DNA of 64,000 nucleotides, from the NCBI RefSeq assembly GCF_014203275.1, contig NZ_JACHIP010000005.1:558001-622000 (forward strand), read 5' to 3'. This stretch comes from Granulicella aggregans (GTDB taxonomy: Bacteria > Acidobacteriota > Terriglobia > Terriglobales > Acidobacteriaceae). Position numbers and translations under genes: made by a program. The first letter of the stretch is position 1, and each line of letters starts with the position of its first letter. The notes beneath the pieces were generated by a model that saw only the letters and a list, made by a program, of their open reading frames with translations, did no database searches and was not told the DNA's origin. This document shows positions 28,333-38,305 of this stretch, piece after piece.

Positions 28333-29579
28333 CACAGCAGACTGAAACCACTCCGACGCAGCAATCGAAGACTGCCTCCGGCACCATCGTCCGCATCGCT
28401 GGAGCAGCCGTGCTCATCATCGCTCTTGTAGCTGTCGGCACGCTGCCACGTCTTGCGCGGCAGAAGGAAGCCCTCGCTGCCATGCGCGAATCGCCCGTCA
28501 CGCATCCCGTCGTCACCACGCTTCACGCAAAGACCGGCGAGCCCACATCGACGCTGCTTCTACCCGGCAACATCGAGCCTCTCTACACCGCCGCCGTCTA
28601 CGCCCGCACCGAGGGCTACCTCGAACGCCGCACCGTGGACATCGGCTCCAAGGTAAAGGCCGGCGAGGTCCTCGCAGTGATCTCCTCACCAGAGGTCGAT
28701 CAACAGCTTCTCCAGGCCCGCGCGACACTCGCTCAATCCGACGCGTCATTGCAACAGGCAAAGGCCGCGCTAGAGCAAGCTAAGGCCAACGCCGAACTAA
28801 CCCGCCTTACCAAGGAGCGTGACCTTCCGCTCGGACAAGAGCACGCCATCTCCCAGCAGATCGTCGATGAAGCCGTTCAGGCCCACAATGCACGTACCGC
28901 CGATGTAACCGCGGCCGAAGCCAACATCACTGCGGCCCAGGCCAACGTCACCGCCAACCAAGCCAACGTTGCCCGTCTCCTCCAGATGCAAAGCTTCGAG
29001 CGCATCGTCGCTCCCTTCGATGGCATCATCACCGCCCGCAACGTCGAACGCGGCGACCTCGTCACCACCGGCAGCTCCGCAGTCGGCAAGCCGCTCTTCA
29101 ACATCGCGCAAAGCGGCTCGCTGCGCATTCAGATCGATGTCCCGCAGTCCGACGCCGTCAACATCGCAGACGGCCAGAAGGCTGTTATTGATGTGAAAGA
29201 ACGCCTCGGTCGCGAGTACACCGGCACTGTCATTCGCAGCGCCGGCTCGCTCGATAGCGCCGCTCGCACCATGCTCACCGAGGTCCAGCTCGACAACCGC
29301 GACGGCTCGCTCCTCCCCGGCATGTATGCGCAGGTAAAGTTCACGCTCGCCGAGCCGCGCACCGCGCTCATCATTCCCACCAGCTCGCTCGTCATCGACC
29401 ACAGCGGCATGCACGTCGTCACCGTCGCAGCAGATCGCAAGCTCCACTTCGTCCCCGTCACCATCGGTCGCGACCTCGGAGTTCAGGTAGAGATTCTTCG
29501 CGGCGTCGGCGCTAACGACACCCTCGTAGCCAGCCCCAGCGATCTCCTTCACGACGGCCAGGAAGTAGAAGTTCGCTGA
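28329..29579 (+). CDS. Periplasmic membrane-fusion (adaptor) protein of the RND pump
   Basis: A 416-residue HlyD/AcrA-type adaptor. One N-terminal membrane anchor (IVRIAGAAVLIIALVAVGT) is followed by the lipoyl-like half (AVYARTEGYLERRTVDIGSKVKAGEVLAVI), a long coiled-coil hairpin rich in Ala/Gln (ATLAQSDASLQQAKAALEQA; AANITAAQANVTANQA type), and the second lipoyl half with APFDGIITARNVERGDLV. The beta-barrel and membrane-proximal domains complete it. It bridges the inner-membrane pump and the outer-membrane channel. The start codon overlaps the pump stop codon (ATGA), indicating translational coupling. Confidence 0.94.
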   Translation: MTQQTETTPTQQSKTASGTIVRIAGAAVLIIALVAVGTLPRLARQKEALAAMRESPVTHPVVTTLHAKTGEPTSTLLLPGNIEPLYTAAVYARTEGYLERRTVDIGSKVKAGEVLAVISSPEVDQQLLQARATLAQSDASLQQAKAALEQAKANAELTRLTKERDLPLGQEHAISQQIVDEAVQAHNARTADVTAAEANITAAQANVTANQANVARLLQMQSFERIVAPFDGIITARNVERGDLVTTGSSAVGKPLFNIAQSGSLRIQIDVPQSDAVNIADGQKAVIDVKERLGREYTGTVIRSAGSLDSAARTMLTEVQLDNRDGSLLPGMYAQVKFTLAEPRTALIIPTSSLVIDHSGMHVVTVAADRKLHFVPVTIGRDLGVQVEILRGVGANDTLVASPSDLLHDGQEVEVR

Positions 29580-29629
29580 TTGCAATTGCTGCCAGAACGC
29601 AATCGCTGCCAGTAAAGGAAGGTCTTCAA

Positions 29630-31093
29630 ATGTCTGCAATCCACATCGCAAAACGCACCGGGCAAATCATCGGCGGAGCCATCCTCGGCGCGCTCGTCCT
29701 TCTGATCGTCGGCTGCAAGGCCGGCCCTGACTACAAGCGCCCCGTGCTCGACATCCCCGGCAGCTATCGCCAATCGCTTGCACCCAGCGTCACACCTGAT
29801 GTCGCCGCCACATCGTCCGCGCCCTCCATCGCCGACGAGCAATGGCCCACAGTCTTTCAGGACACCACGTTGCAGAGCCTCATCAAACAGGCGCTCGCCA
29901 ACAATCTCGACCTCCGCATCGCCGCCCAGCGCGTGCTCGAATCGCAAGCTCAGGTCGGCATCGCTCGTTCGCAGCAACTGCCCTCCGTCAACGCCGGCGC
30001 GAGCTATAGCGCACTCCAGCTTCCTGTCGGCCTTGCCGGAACCAAAGCCGACGGCACCCCCGGCAACTCCTTCGACCGCGGCGGCGGCCCCAGCGCCAAC
30101 GCCTCGTGGAACCTCGACTTCTGGGGTCTATATCGCCGCCAGAGCGAAGCCGCCAGAGCCGAACTTCTCGCCAGCCACTGGGGTCAACGCGCCACCCGCG
30201 TCACCCTCATCCAGACTGTTGCCGAGTCCTACTTCAATCTCCGCAGCCTCGATGCCCAACTCGCCATCACCCAGAACACCATCAAGGCTCGCCAGGACTC
30301 CCTCAAACTAACCCAGACGCTCGAACAACACGGCGCAGGCTCGCTAGCCGACGTCCGCCAGGCCGAAGAACTTCTCCACGCCGCTCAAGCTAACCTCCCC
30401 GACCTACGACGTCAGATCGCCATCGAAGAGAACACCCTCAGTGTCCTGCTCGGCCACAACCCCGAAGCCATCGAGCGCGGACTCTCCGTCGACGAGCAAC
30501 CCCATCCGGAACAGATCCCCGTCGGCGTCCCTTCAGAGCTCCTCGAGCGCCGTCCCGATGTCCAGCAGGCCGAAGCGAAGCTCATCGCCGCCAACGCCCG
30601 CATCGGCGTAGCCCGCGCGCAGTTCTTTCCGCAGATATCGCTCACCAGCCTCGGTGGCGCGGCCAGCAATCAGCTCAACGCCATCGCCACCACCGGCAAC
30701 GCTTACTGGTACGCCGCCGGCTCGCTCTCGCAGCCCATCTTCGATGGCGGCCGCATTCGCAGCAATTACCATCTCTCGCAGGCCCAACAACAGGAGATGC
30801 TCCTCGAATACCGGAAGACCATTCTCAACTCCCTCAAGGATGCCTCGAACTCTCTCGTCTCTTACACAGAGACCCGCAAGCATCGCGAAGAGCAGGCCGA
30901 ACAGGTCAAGTCGGCAGCCGACGCCGTCCGCCTTGCCCGCCTGCGTTACTCCGGCGGAAACACCAGCTATCTCGAAGTCCTCACCACCGACACCGACCTC
31001 TACTCCACGCAGCTCCTCCTTGCACAGGCGCAGCAACAGGAAGCCGCATCCCTCGTGCAGGTTTACGCCGCCCTTGGAGGAGGATGGAAGTAA
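29630..31093 (+). CDS. Outer-membrane efflux channel lipoprotein (NodT/TolC family)
   Basis: A 487-residue outer-membrane factor. The lipobox LLIVGC (cysteine near residue 30) predicts a lipid-anchored protein, followed by KAGPDYKRP as in NodT-type channels. Two related halves each contain long helices (SLIKQALANNLDLRIAAQRV; GVARAQFFPQISLTSLGG) and the signature ERRPDVQQAEAKLIAANARIG. AAAG-type Shine-Dalgarno (AAAGGAAGG at 29613-29621) precedes the ATG. It is the last gene of the three-gene efflux operon (50-base gap) and forms the exit duct. Confidence 0.94.
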   Translation: MSAIHIAKRTGQIIGGAILGALVLLIVGCKAGPDYKRPVLDIPGSYRQSLAPSVTPDVAATSSAPSIADEQWPTVFQDTTLQSLIKQALANNLDLRIAAQRVLESQAQVGIARSQQLPSVNAGASYSALQLPVGLAGTKADGTPGNSFDRGGGPSANASWNLDFWGLYRRQSEAARAELLASHWGQRATRVTLIQTVAESYFNLRSLDAQLAITQNTIKARQDSLKLTQTLEQHGAGSLADVRQAEELLHAAQANLPDLRRQIAIEENTLSVLLGHNPEAIERGLSVDEQPHPEQIPVGVPSELLERRPDVQQAEAKLIAANARIGVARAQFFPQISLTSLGGAASNQLNAIATTGNAYWYAAGSLSQPIFDGGRIRSNYHLSQAQQQEMLLEYRKTILNSLKDASNSLVSYTETRKHREEQAEQVKSAADAVRLARLRYSGGNTSYLEVLTTDTDLYSTQLLLAQAQQQEAASLVQVYAALGGGWK

Positions 31094-31213
31094 TCGTCAT
31101 TACCCAACGAATACTATTCATCGGGTTCCACTCAACCCATAGAAACACGCGCGACTCATCGATTCATGACAGCCGATCTCCACCTATTCGCAAAGAGTTT
31201 TGGACCCGATGAA

Positions 31214-31636
31214 TTATTGGACCGCCAGTACCTTGACGCTCTCGTGGGAGCTCTTGCTTTCGATGTAGCCAATAGACCCGGGGGTTCGCGCGACGTAGGC
31301 AACCACCGCGCTGTCCGAGTCTAGAGATCTGGGCATATTGGCTTGTCCCGAAAACACCAGGCTCCGCCAGGCTGCACGAAAGGCCGCGTCCGACTTGCCG
31401 AGATAAGTGGCGACAAACTCGTCCTGAACAGGGCCCGGGCGATGGAAGACCGGAACGACACGCGTGCCGTCTCTCAAGGTAGACGAGGTACCGGAGAAGA
31501 CTTCTCGTAGATCTGCCTTCGAGGCGCTTGAAGACCTCACACTCGCGTTGGCGATCACGATCACTTGCGACAAGCCGTGCGTGCTGTGCAACAGAAACCC
31601 GGCTACAGCGAAAAGAAGCGTCCGGAATCCGTTCAT
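31214..31636 (-). CDS. Small PstS-like periplasmic substrate-binding protein
   Basis: The ATG at 31634-31636 is preferred because AAGGAG lies about 10 bases upstream and it gives a clean signal peptide (FRTLLFAVAGFLLHSTHGLSQ). The 140-residue product has the phosphate-binding-protein-like signatures of small PBP domains: SKADLREVFSGTSSTLRDGTRVVPV near the start of the mature part, and AYVARTPGSIGYIE near the end. It is about half the length of a true PstS, covering only one lobe type, and no ABC transporter genes follow. It is the last gene of the operon that begins with the hybrid histidine kinase, 19 bases after the porin stop. The ligand could be phosphate or another oxyanion, and it may report to the sensor rather than to a transporter (inference). 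Confidence 0.75.
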   Translation of the reverse strand: MNGFRTLLFAVAGFLLHSTHGLSQVIVIANASVRSSSASKADLREVFSGTSSTLRDGTRVVPVFHRPGPVQDEFVATYLGKSDAAFRAAWRSLVFSGQANMPRSLDSDSAVVAYVARTPGSIGYIESKSSHESVKVLAVQ

Positions 31637-31655
31637 GGGAGCATTCTCCTTTCGC

Positions 31656-32861
31656 CTAAAAGCTGACGCCAATCTTCAGGATGGTGAGGCGGGTGTCAGG
31701 TTTTAGGCCGCGCGGGTTGAGTTCTGTGTCGTAGACGATTGCGGTGCCGTCGATGAAATGTTGTTCCGCCTTCAAATACAGGTATTGATTGAAGTCATAG
31801 CGAGCGGCCAGCGCCCAGTCCTTGGAGAAGCGGGCCGGATTGCCCAGAAGGGCCGCATGATCTACTTGCTCGCTGAAATAGAGACCGGTGCCGAGTTTCT
31901 TCGTCACCTTGTAACTCCCCAGTACGTACCAGGCCCTCGTGTCCACACGAATGGTGATCGGCGATAACCCGGGAAACGCGTCCAGGATCACTGGGTGCAC
32001 ACGGGTGCACTCTGCCGCTGCTTCAAACTTGCCATGGCTATAACTGAGAAAGTAGTTCGGCAAGTTGAAGGCGCGGACCGTTTCCTTTCCGGTGAGCGCC
32101 GCGTTTATAAGGACCACCTTGCTCTGCCAGTCACTCTTCCAGGTATCCGCCGCACCCACCAGCAAGCCGGAGATGGGCGTCTTCCAACGAAGAGTCCCTC
32201 CGAAGTAGCCACCACGCAATCCTTCTGGCAAGTCCAATCCTAGCTCCCGGTAGATTACGAAGATTCCGTCGCTGGGCCCAATCTTTTGGCGGCCTCCCCA
32301 AGCACGGTACTCCAGCTTGCCGAGACCGTCCCCTACCTGCACATTGCCGTAGGCTACCCCTCCAACGTGAGAGAGAAAGGAGTTGCGACTGGAGACGGGA
32401 TAGACGCTCGGCGGCAGCAAAGACCAGATGTAGGCCGGATCGATATCCTGAACTTCGTTGTAGAGGCTGGAGGGCGTCTTCACCTTGCCCGCGCGAACGC
32501 CGAAGTGTTGATTGACCCTGTAGTCAACCTGCGCCCAGTCCAGGCTGACACCGTTACTGTAGTTGCCAAAGAGGAAATAACGGACCTGCGCCCCGACGCG
32601 TATCTTTGCCGAGGGTATAGCGCCTATGTTGACGACGGCGTCGGTCCATCTCGGGCTGACATCACTGGAGTCGGTCGTGTAGATATTGTTCTGGGTGCTG
32701 TATAGGAAGCCTTGCGTCGCATACCCATGGAGTTGCACGTCGTATTTATCGAGCACCTGCGCAGGCGCGGAGAACGCGACGCTGAAGGCCAATGCAAGCG
32801 CGACCACAAGGAAGCTCTTCAACCGATCGTCTAATCTCACATTTCCTGTATCGGCGGTCAT
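31656..32861 (-). CDS. Outer-membrane porin-like beta-barrel protein
   Basis: A 401-residue exported protein: signal peptide (FLVVALALAFSVAFSAPAQ) followed by alternating beta strands and a C-terminal Phe (LTILKIGVSF), the usual mark for barrel insertion. The early motif LHGYATQGFLY and DWAQVDYRVNQHFGVRAGKVK resemble the start of OprO/P-like or DcaP-like porins. It lies 30 bases after the REC-GGDEF gene and just before the PBP-like gene, so a two-component/c-di-GMP system is linked to outer-membrane uptake. The substrate is unknown. The precise start is uncertain because no strong ribosome site is seen. Confidence 0.75.
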   Translation of the reverse strand: MTADTGNVRLDDRLKSFLVVALALAFSVAFSAPAQVLDKYDVQLHGYATQGFLYSTQNNIYTTDSSDVSPRWTDAVVNIGAIPSAKIRVGAQVRYFLFGNYSNGVSLDWAQVDYRVNQHFGVRAGKVKTPSSLYNEVQDIDPAYIWSLLPPSVYPVSSRNSFLSHVGGVAYGNVQVGDGLGKLEYRAWGGRQKIGPSDGIFVIYRELGLDLPEGLRGGYFGGTLRWKTPISGLLVGAADTWKSDWQSKVVLINAALTGKETVRAFNLPNYFLSYSHGKFEAAAECTRVHPVILDAFPGLSPITIRVDTRAWYVLGSYKVTKKLGTGLYFSEQVDHAALLGNPARFSKDWALAARYDFNQYLYLKAEQHFIDGTAIVYDTELNPRGLKPDTRLTILKIGVSF

Positions 32862-32891
32862 CGGAAACGCTTGAGGAACGAGTAGAGGACA

Positions 32892-33866
32892 CTACGCGGC
32901 GAGCGCGAGAACCACCCTGTTTCGACCACCGTTCTTGGCGCTATACAAAGCTGTATCCGCCGCCTCCAGGGCCTCTTTCGGAGTGCTGGGCAGCGAACTC
33001 GTGACGGCCACGCCGAGACTGGCAGTCACGGGAATTTCCACTCCGTTGAAGTAGACCGGTTCGGCGGCTATTCTCAGCCTCACGCGTTCGGCGCAGCGCT
33101 CGACCTGGACCTCACTGCAGTCCGGAATTACGATCAGGAACTCTTCTCCGCCGTAGCGTCCGACGAAGTCATAGCTTCGCAGTGCCTCCTGTATCCGCCC
33201 CACGGCCTCCCTCAGAACTAAGTCGCCCGCAGGATGGCCGTGAGTGTCGTTAACTTTCTTGAAGTGATCGAGGTCCAGGATCACGACGCCCATCGAAGAA
33301 TGGCTGCGGCTCGAACGTTCAAATTCCCGGCCCAGAATGTCGAGGATTGCGTTCCTATTCCAGACCCCGGTAAGACCGTCATGCGTCGCCTGGTACTGAA
33401 GCTTGTCATGAGCTTTCAACTGATCCGCCTGGAGAGTCAAGATTCGACGGCCAGTCCTCAGTCGAGCCCGAAGCTCATTCTTGTTGAACGGCTTGGAAAG
33501 GTAGTCATCTGCTCCTGCTTCCAGTCCGGCTACCAGGTCCGTGGTACCGTCTTTCGCCGTCACCAGCAGGACGTACTGGTAAGGCGAATGGTTTCGCGCC
33601 CGGAGCAATCGGCACACCTCCACTCCGTTCAGCTTAGGCATCATCCAGTCGAGGATCAGCAGATGGGGCGCGACCTCGCCTTGCAGCATCTCCCATGCTT
33701 GGCCTCCGTCGACGGCAATCATCACCTTGTATCCCCAGCTCTCCAGCCATGTTTGCAGGATCTTGCGGAACATGACATCGTCCTCGGCAATCAGGACAAG
33801 ATTGCAAGCTTCCCCTGGCTGGTCCTGATTCAGGGAGACGAGTTCCCACTCCGCAGGTTCGCTCAT
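32892..33866 (-). CDS. Response regulator with diguanylate cyclase output (REC-GGDEF)
   Basis: A 324-residue protein. The receiver (about 20-140) has the acidic pair in IAEDD, phospho-acceptor Asp in LLILDWMMPKLNG, and the lysine in YLSKPFNKNEL. The GGDEF domain (about 160-320) has an active-type signature RYGGEEF (near 238), and an RxxD inhibitory site (RSYD) exactly five residues upstream, so it should make cyclic di-GMP under product control. The start overlaps the stop of the hybrid kinase by ATGA, which points to translational coupling and to the kinase as its phosphodonor. Confidence 0.93.
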   Translation of the reverse strand: MSEPAEWELVSLNQDQPGEACNLVLIAEDDVMFRKILQTWLESWGYKVMIAVDGGQAWEMLQGEVAPHLLILDWMMPKLNGVEVCRLLRARNHSPYQYVLLVTAKDGTTDLVAGLEAGADDYLSKPFNKNELRARLRTGRRILTLQADQLKAHDKLQYQATHDGLTGVWNRNAILDILGREFERSSRSHSSMGVVILDLDHFKKVNDTHGHPAGDLVLREAVGRIQEALRSYDFVGRYGGEEFLIVIPDCSEVQVERCAERVRLRIAAEPVYFNGVEIPVTASLGVAVTSSLPSTPKEALEAADTALYSAKNGGRNRVVLALAA

Positions 33867-36800
33867 CTCGCCTCCGCCGGCAGTTCAGAGGATGCTCGAA
33901 TCGCTCCGAGAAGTTCGGAGACTCTGGCATCGAGCAAGTCGATCAGCTCCACCACCCCACCCCACTCCGGGAGAGCTCCCTTCTCTTCCAACTCTCGTGC
34001 CGCGCGCAATATCTCTGGAACCGCGAAATAACCGAGCTCCCCTTTCAAACTATGGGCCGTCTTCTCGATGGCTTTTGCATCACGTTCAACCATAGCTACC
34101 CGTAACTCCGCGAGATGCTTGGGTGCCTCCTCCATGAAGATCTCGATCACCTGGCGGAAGAGGTCCTCATCGCCGCCCAGGTTCTCGAGCACCTTATCTC
34201 GATCCCACGAAACGGCTGCCATCTCTGGAGCGCCCTGGCGCATTGACGATGCCAGTTCAGACGGGTCTGCAGTTCTGGCGGGGTTCCGCTGCCTGATCAC
34301 CGTCGCTATCGCTAGTTCCAGCTTCGAGGCGTTGATAGGTTTCGACACATACTCATCCATGCCTGCCGCCAGGCACCGCTCACGGTCGCCCTTCATCGCA
34401 TGGGCCGTCATGGCAATGACGGGAATGTGGTTCGAGGTGCCGCGCTCTTCCTGACGAATTCTTGACGTCGCCTCGATGCCATCCATCTCGGGCATCTGGA
34501 TATCCATCAGCACGAGATCGAAGGTTCGAGTTGTCAGCAGAGAGAGCGCTTCTTTCCCATTGTTCGCGATTGCGAAGGTGTGGCCCATCTTGTGCAGGAG
34601 CCTGGTAGCTACGGCCTGGTTGACCTGATTGTCTTCGGCCAACAGGATGCGCAGCTCCACACCGCGTGACAAGCCTGCAGCGGTCCCGGAAGTTATGCTG
34701 CTGTCGGGACGATATCCGCAGGCTGCCATCAGCGCGGCGAGCAGCTCATTTCTTCGAGCGGGCTTATGAAGGTAGGAGACGATCCCGAGTTCGATGGAAC
34801 GCTCCTTGTCCGTGGGACGCCCTCCGGAGGTGAGCATGATGACCGCAGTCGAGGCGATTGGCGGCATGCTTCGTATCTGCTCCGTCAACGTAAGCCCGTC
34901 CATCTCCGGCATATTCATGTCGGTCACCACAACCTGATAGGGCTTCCCGTTCTGACTAGCTGCCTGCATCGCCGCCAATGCTTCTTCGCCGCACTCAACG
35001 CATGCGGGTTCCGCGTTCCAATGGCGTAGAGTTCGCTGCAGGATCTTTCGATTGGTCTCGTTGTCATCGACGACCAGAATGCGAACGCCTTGAAGGATAT
35101 CGACGGCTGTCTGTAACTCCTTGAAGTGGTGCGATGTACTCGGCGGCCCTAAACGTGCAGTGAAGCAGAACCTTGAACCGCGTCCGACTTCGCTCTCTAC
35201 CCAGACGGTGCCTCCCATCATCGTGACGAGACGAGACGAGATTGTTAAGCCGAGACCCGTGCCGCCGTACTTGCGGGTCGTTGAGGTATCGGCCTGAGTG
35301 AACGGAGAGAAGATGGATTGCAGCTTCTCCGCCGGGATACCGATGCCGGTGTCCGCAATCGTGAAGCGCAGCAACTGCAGGGGCGAAGCCCCAGGATCGA
35401 CCTCCACATGTAGGGCCACCTGTCCTCGACTCGTGAACTTGACGGCGTTGCTTACCAGGTTGAGGATGATCTGCCGCAGTCGTCCCGCGTCTCCGCAGAC
35501 GACCTCGGGAACATCTGGGGCAATGTCGCAGAGCAGTTCAAGACCGTTTTCTTCGGCGCGAAGCGTGAATGGCTTCAGAGCCTCTTCCAGGCAGTTGTGC
35601 AGATTGAAATCGATAATCTCCAGATCGATCTTTCCGGCCTCGATCTTCGAGAAATCGAGTATGTCATTGATAACCGTAAGCAGAGAATCACCCGAGAACT
35701 TCACCGTCTCCAGGCAGTCTCTCTGGTCGTCGCTCAGTTCGGTGTCGAGCAACAGGTCGGTCATCCCGATGACCCCGTTGAGCGGCGTTCGAATCTCATG
35801 GCTCATGTTCGCGAGGAACTCGCTCTTGGATCGATTGGCAGCTTCGGCAGCCTGTTCCGCTCGCTGACGCTCAAGAATCTCCGCCTTCAGGTTGCTGGTA
35901 CGCTGCTCGACCAGTTCGTGAAGCTCCTCCGCCCGGCGACGCAGTCGCTGGCTGTAAAGTCGTTGTCCCGCGACAGCAATCAGCATCGCAATCAGAACGC
36001 AGAGCCCGGAGAACCACCGGGTCTGGTAGAAGTGCGGGCGCAGATAGAAGTCGATCGTGTCGCCCTGCTCGTTCCACACGCCATCGTTATTGCATGCGAT
36101 GACATGGAAGCGATATTGGCCTGGAGGCAACTTGGTGTAGTGCGCGGTTCGGCTAGTGCCCGCATCCACCCACTCCTGGTCATAGCCTTCCAGCTGGTAT
36201 TTGAACCGGACCCGGGCTGGAACCAAGAAGCTTAACGCGGTGTAGTGAACGGCAACATTGTCTGGCCCGGGATCGACCTCGAACGGCACCTCCGCCGAAT
36301 AGGTGCGGTTATTCACCTGAACGTCCTCGATGATCACCGGCGGAACCTCATGATTCTTCTCGTCCTTCCCGGGATCCAAAGACACCAGTCCTTTCGCTGT
36401 CGAGAACCATAAGCGCCCGTCCGGCGCACGCCACCCTCCCGGAGTTGTCGTCGGGGAGCTGGCCTCCCGTGAGACCATTCCGTCCGCGACTCCGTAGAGG
36501 CTGGTTGTGACCTGAGATACATGCCCATCTGCAAAGTCTTGGAGGTCCTGTTCACTCACCCGATAGATACCATCGGAGGTGCTGATCCAAAGGCTTCCGA
36601 GTCCATCCGGAAGTGCGGCTGTCGGATAGACATCGAAGAGCCCATCTTGCCGGGTGTAGTGCGTGACCTCCCCATCCCGCATCCGGAACCGGGTGATGCC
36701 CGGGGTACGGCCGCCAAGCCAGAGATTGCCACGGCCGTCAGGCGAGATTGAGGTGACGGCGAAGTCGATCTGAGGCTGGCGCGACCTCTCCACAGCTTCG

Positions 36801-38305
36801 CCGGACGTGAACTTGAAGAGTCCCTTCACCGTGCCAAACCAGAGTGTTCCAGAAGGATCCCGATAAATCGAAAACGTGAAGTTCCCCGGAGTCGACAACG
36901 GAGTCAACTGCCCCTGAAAGCGCCACGGACTCACGCGGTTGTTGTCATAACGAAGAACAACCGTTTCGTCGGTCGCGACAATCAGCCCTTCATCGTCCTC
37001 GTTGATCGCCGAGACAAAAGTATTTTCTAGTCGCGCCGGAGCGGGATAAAGCCTGAGAGTTCCCCCTTGGGACTGCAGCAGCCCCTTGGTGGTGGCTACC
37101 CAGACAGTCCCGTTCTTACTCTCGAACATCGCGTGACCATAGAAAGTCGATGCTTGCTCTGCCTGACTGAGAACCTCGACGGTGCCATTCATGAGGCGGG
37201 CCAGTCCCCCGTTTTCGCAGTAGATATAGATGCTGCCGTCCCTCGATCCAAGAATGGTTTGCGTCTCACCCGACGGCAGGTACTCCTTCGTACCAAAAGG
37301 TGTGAACTTTGCGTCGCGAAACCGATCCAGCCCATTCGCTGTGCCCACCCAGACGCTGCCTTCGCGGTCTTCCAGCAGGGACAAGACCTTGCCATCGTTC
37401 AACCCGTCCTCGGCTGCGTAAAACGACAGGTTGCTTCCCTGCGCGGAGACACGGAAGACCCCGGCGGCATCGGTTCCGACCCAGAGATTTCCGTTCCGGT
37501 CCTCGAGCAGAGCATTTACCTTTCCCAACGAATTCCCGAAGGCTGGTATCTCCAGCGATCTTCCGTCTTCTCCCAACCGGTAGAGCCCCAGGCTTGTTCC
37601 GAGCCATATCCGGTGCTGACGATCTTCGAGCAGGGCGCTCACCTTGAACGTCCCGTGACCGAGCTCGAGCGGGGTCACCTTGCCATCGCTATACGAATAA
37701 AGCCCTCGTTCGCCTCCGATCCAAAGCTTTCCCTTGTTATCGCGAAGAAACGCCCTGATCCACCCCACCTTGCTCTTCTCCAGACGGACCCCGCCGGGCC
37801 GAAGCAGGTAGACAAAGTCGTCCGAGCCGAGCAGGACTTCATTCGCCGTTGTTGGGAAGATGGTCGAAATATCGCCGTCTGGCAGCGGAGCGGGTGGCAA
37901 CAGGTCGGTAAACTTCCGGTTCGCATAGATCTCGGTTCGCGAAGTCGTTCGAACGAGAAGATTGCCCTCAGCGTTGAGCGAAACAGCCTTGACTGGTTCC
38001 GTTCCCACCGCACCGTCCATCGGAACGAAGCTCACCCCATCGAAGCGAATCAGACTCGCCGCCGTTCTCAGCCACAGGTAGCCGTCGCCGGTTTGGACTA
38101 CCTGGTAGATGGCCTCACCGGGGAAGTCACGGCGCGAGTTCCACGAGTCGTGTGCGTACTGGTCGATCTTCTTCGAAGGATCGAGTGCGAGAGAAGGTCT
38201 GCCAAAGCCCGCAATCACTATGAGCAGCCCCATGCGGGTGCACAGAGTGCGGCGGTCAGGAACCGCTCGACCAGCAATCTCCAACGTTCTCGTGTACAAG
38301 CCCAC
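33863..38305 (-). CDS. Hybrid sensor histidine kinase with regulator propeller, two receivers and HPt
   Basis: A 1480-residue one-piece phosphorelay. An N-terminal export segment (LLIVIAGFGRPSLA) precedes a two-component regulator beta-propeller (about 50-680; repeated RIWLGTSLGLYR, NLWVGTDAAGVFR, SVWVGTANGLDRF) and a Y_Y_Y domain (near 690-745). One membrane helix (near 765-785) leads to HisKA (H in MSHEIRTPLNG, near 837) and HATPase_c (GGTGLGLTIS). Two receivers follow (VVVTDMNMPEMDG near 1128; LVLMDIQMPEMDG near 1268), then an HPt domain (AHSLKGELGY near 1418). This design usually senses oligosaccharides or other periplasmic ligands. It heads an operon with the REC-GGDEF, porin and PBP-like genes. 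Confidence 0.94.
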   Translation of the reverse strand: MGLYTRTLEIAGRAVPDRRTLCTRMGLLIVIAGFGRPSLALDPSKKIDQYAHDSWNSRRDFPGEAIYQVVQTGDGYLWLRTAASLIRFDGVSFVPMDGAVGTEPVKAVSLNAEGNLLVRTTSRTEIYANRKFTDLLPPAPLPDGDISTIFPTTANEVLLGSDDFVYLLRPGGVRLEKSKVGWIRAFLRDNKGKLWIGGERGLYSYSDGKVTPLELGHGTFKVSALLEDRQHRIWLGTSLGLYRLGEDGRSLEIPAFGNSLGKVNALLEDRNGNLWVGTDAAGVFRVSAQGSNLSFYAAEDGLNDGKVLSLLEDREGSVWVGTANGLDRFRDAKFTPFGTKEYLPSGETQTILGSRDGSIYIYCENGGLARLMNGTVEVLSQAEQASTFYGHAMFESKNGTVWVATTKGLLQSQGGTLRLYPAPARLENTFVSAINEDDEGLIVATDETVVLRYDNNRVSPWRFQGQLTPLSTPGNFTFSIYRDPSGTLWFGTVKGLFKFTSGEAVERSRQPQIDFAVTSISPDGRGNLWLGGRTPGITRFRMRDGEVTHYTRQDGLFDVYPTAALPDGLGSLWISTSDGIYRVSEQDLQDFADGHVSQVTTSLYGVADGMVSREASSPTTTPGGWRAPDGRLWFSTAKGLVSLDPGKDEKNHEVPPVIIEDVQVNNRTYSAEVPFEVDPGPDNVAVHYTALSFLVPARVRFKYQLEGYDQEWVDAGTSRTAHYTKLPPGQYRFHVIACNNDGVWNEQGDTIDFYLRPHFYQTRWFSGLCVLIAMLIAVAGQRLYSQRLRRRAEELHELVEQRTSNLKAEILERQRAEQAAEAANRSKSEFLANMSHEIRTPLNGVIGMTDLLLDTELSDDQRDCLETVKFSGDSLLTVINDILDFSKIEAGKIDLEIIDFNLHNCLEEALKPFTLRAEENGLELLCDIAPDVPEVVCGDAGRLRQIILNLVSNAVKFTSRGQVALHVEVDPGASPLQLLRFTIADTGIGIPAEKLQSIFSPFTQADTSTTRKYGGTGLGLTISSRLVTMMGGTVWVESEVGRGSRFCFTARLGPPSTSHHFKELQTAVDILQGVRILVVDDNETNRKILQRTLRHWNAEPACVECGEEALAAMQAASQNGKPYQVVVTDMNMPEMDGLTLTEQIRSMPPIASTAVIMLTSGGRPTDKERSIELGIVSYLHKPARRNELLAALMAACGYRPDSSITSGTAAGLSRGVELRILLAEDNQVNQAVATRLLHKMGHTFAIANNGKEALSLLTTRTFDLVLMDIQMPEMDGIEATSRIRQEERGTSNHIPVIAMTAHAMKGDRERCLAAGMDEYVSKPINASKLELAIATVIRQRNPARTADPSELASSMRQGAPEMAAVSWDRDKVLENLGGDEDLFRQVIEIFMEEAPKHLAELRVAMVERDAKAIEKTAHSLKGELGYFAVPEILRAARELEEKGALPEWGGVVELIDLLDARVSELLGAIRASSELPAEAR

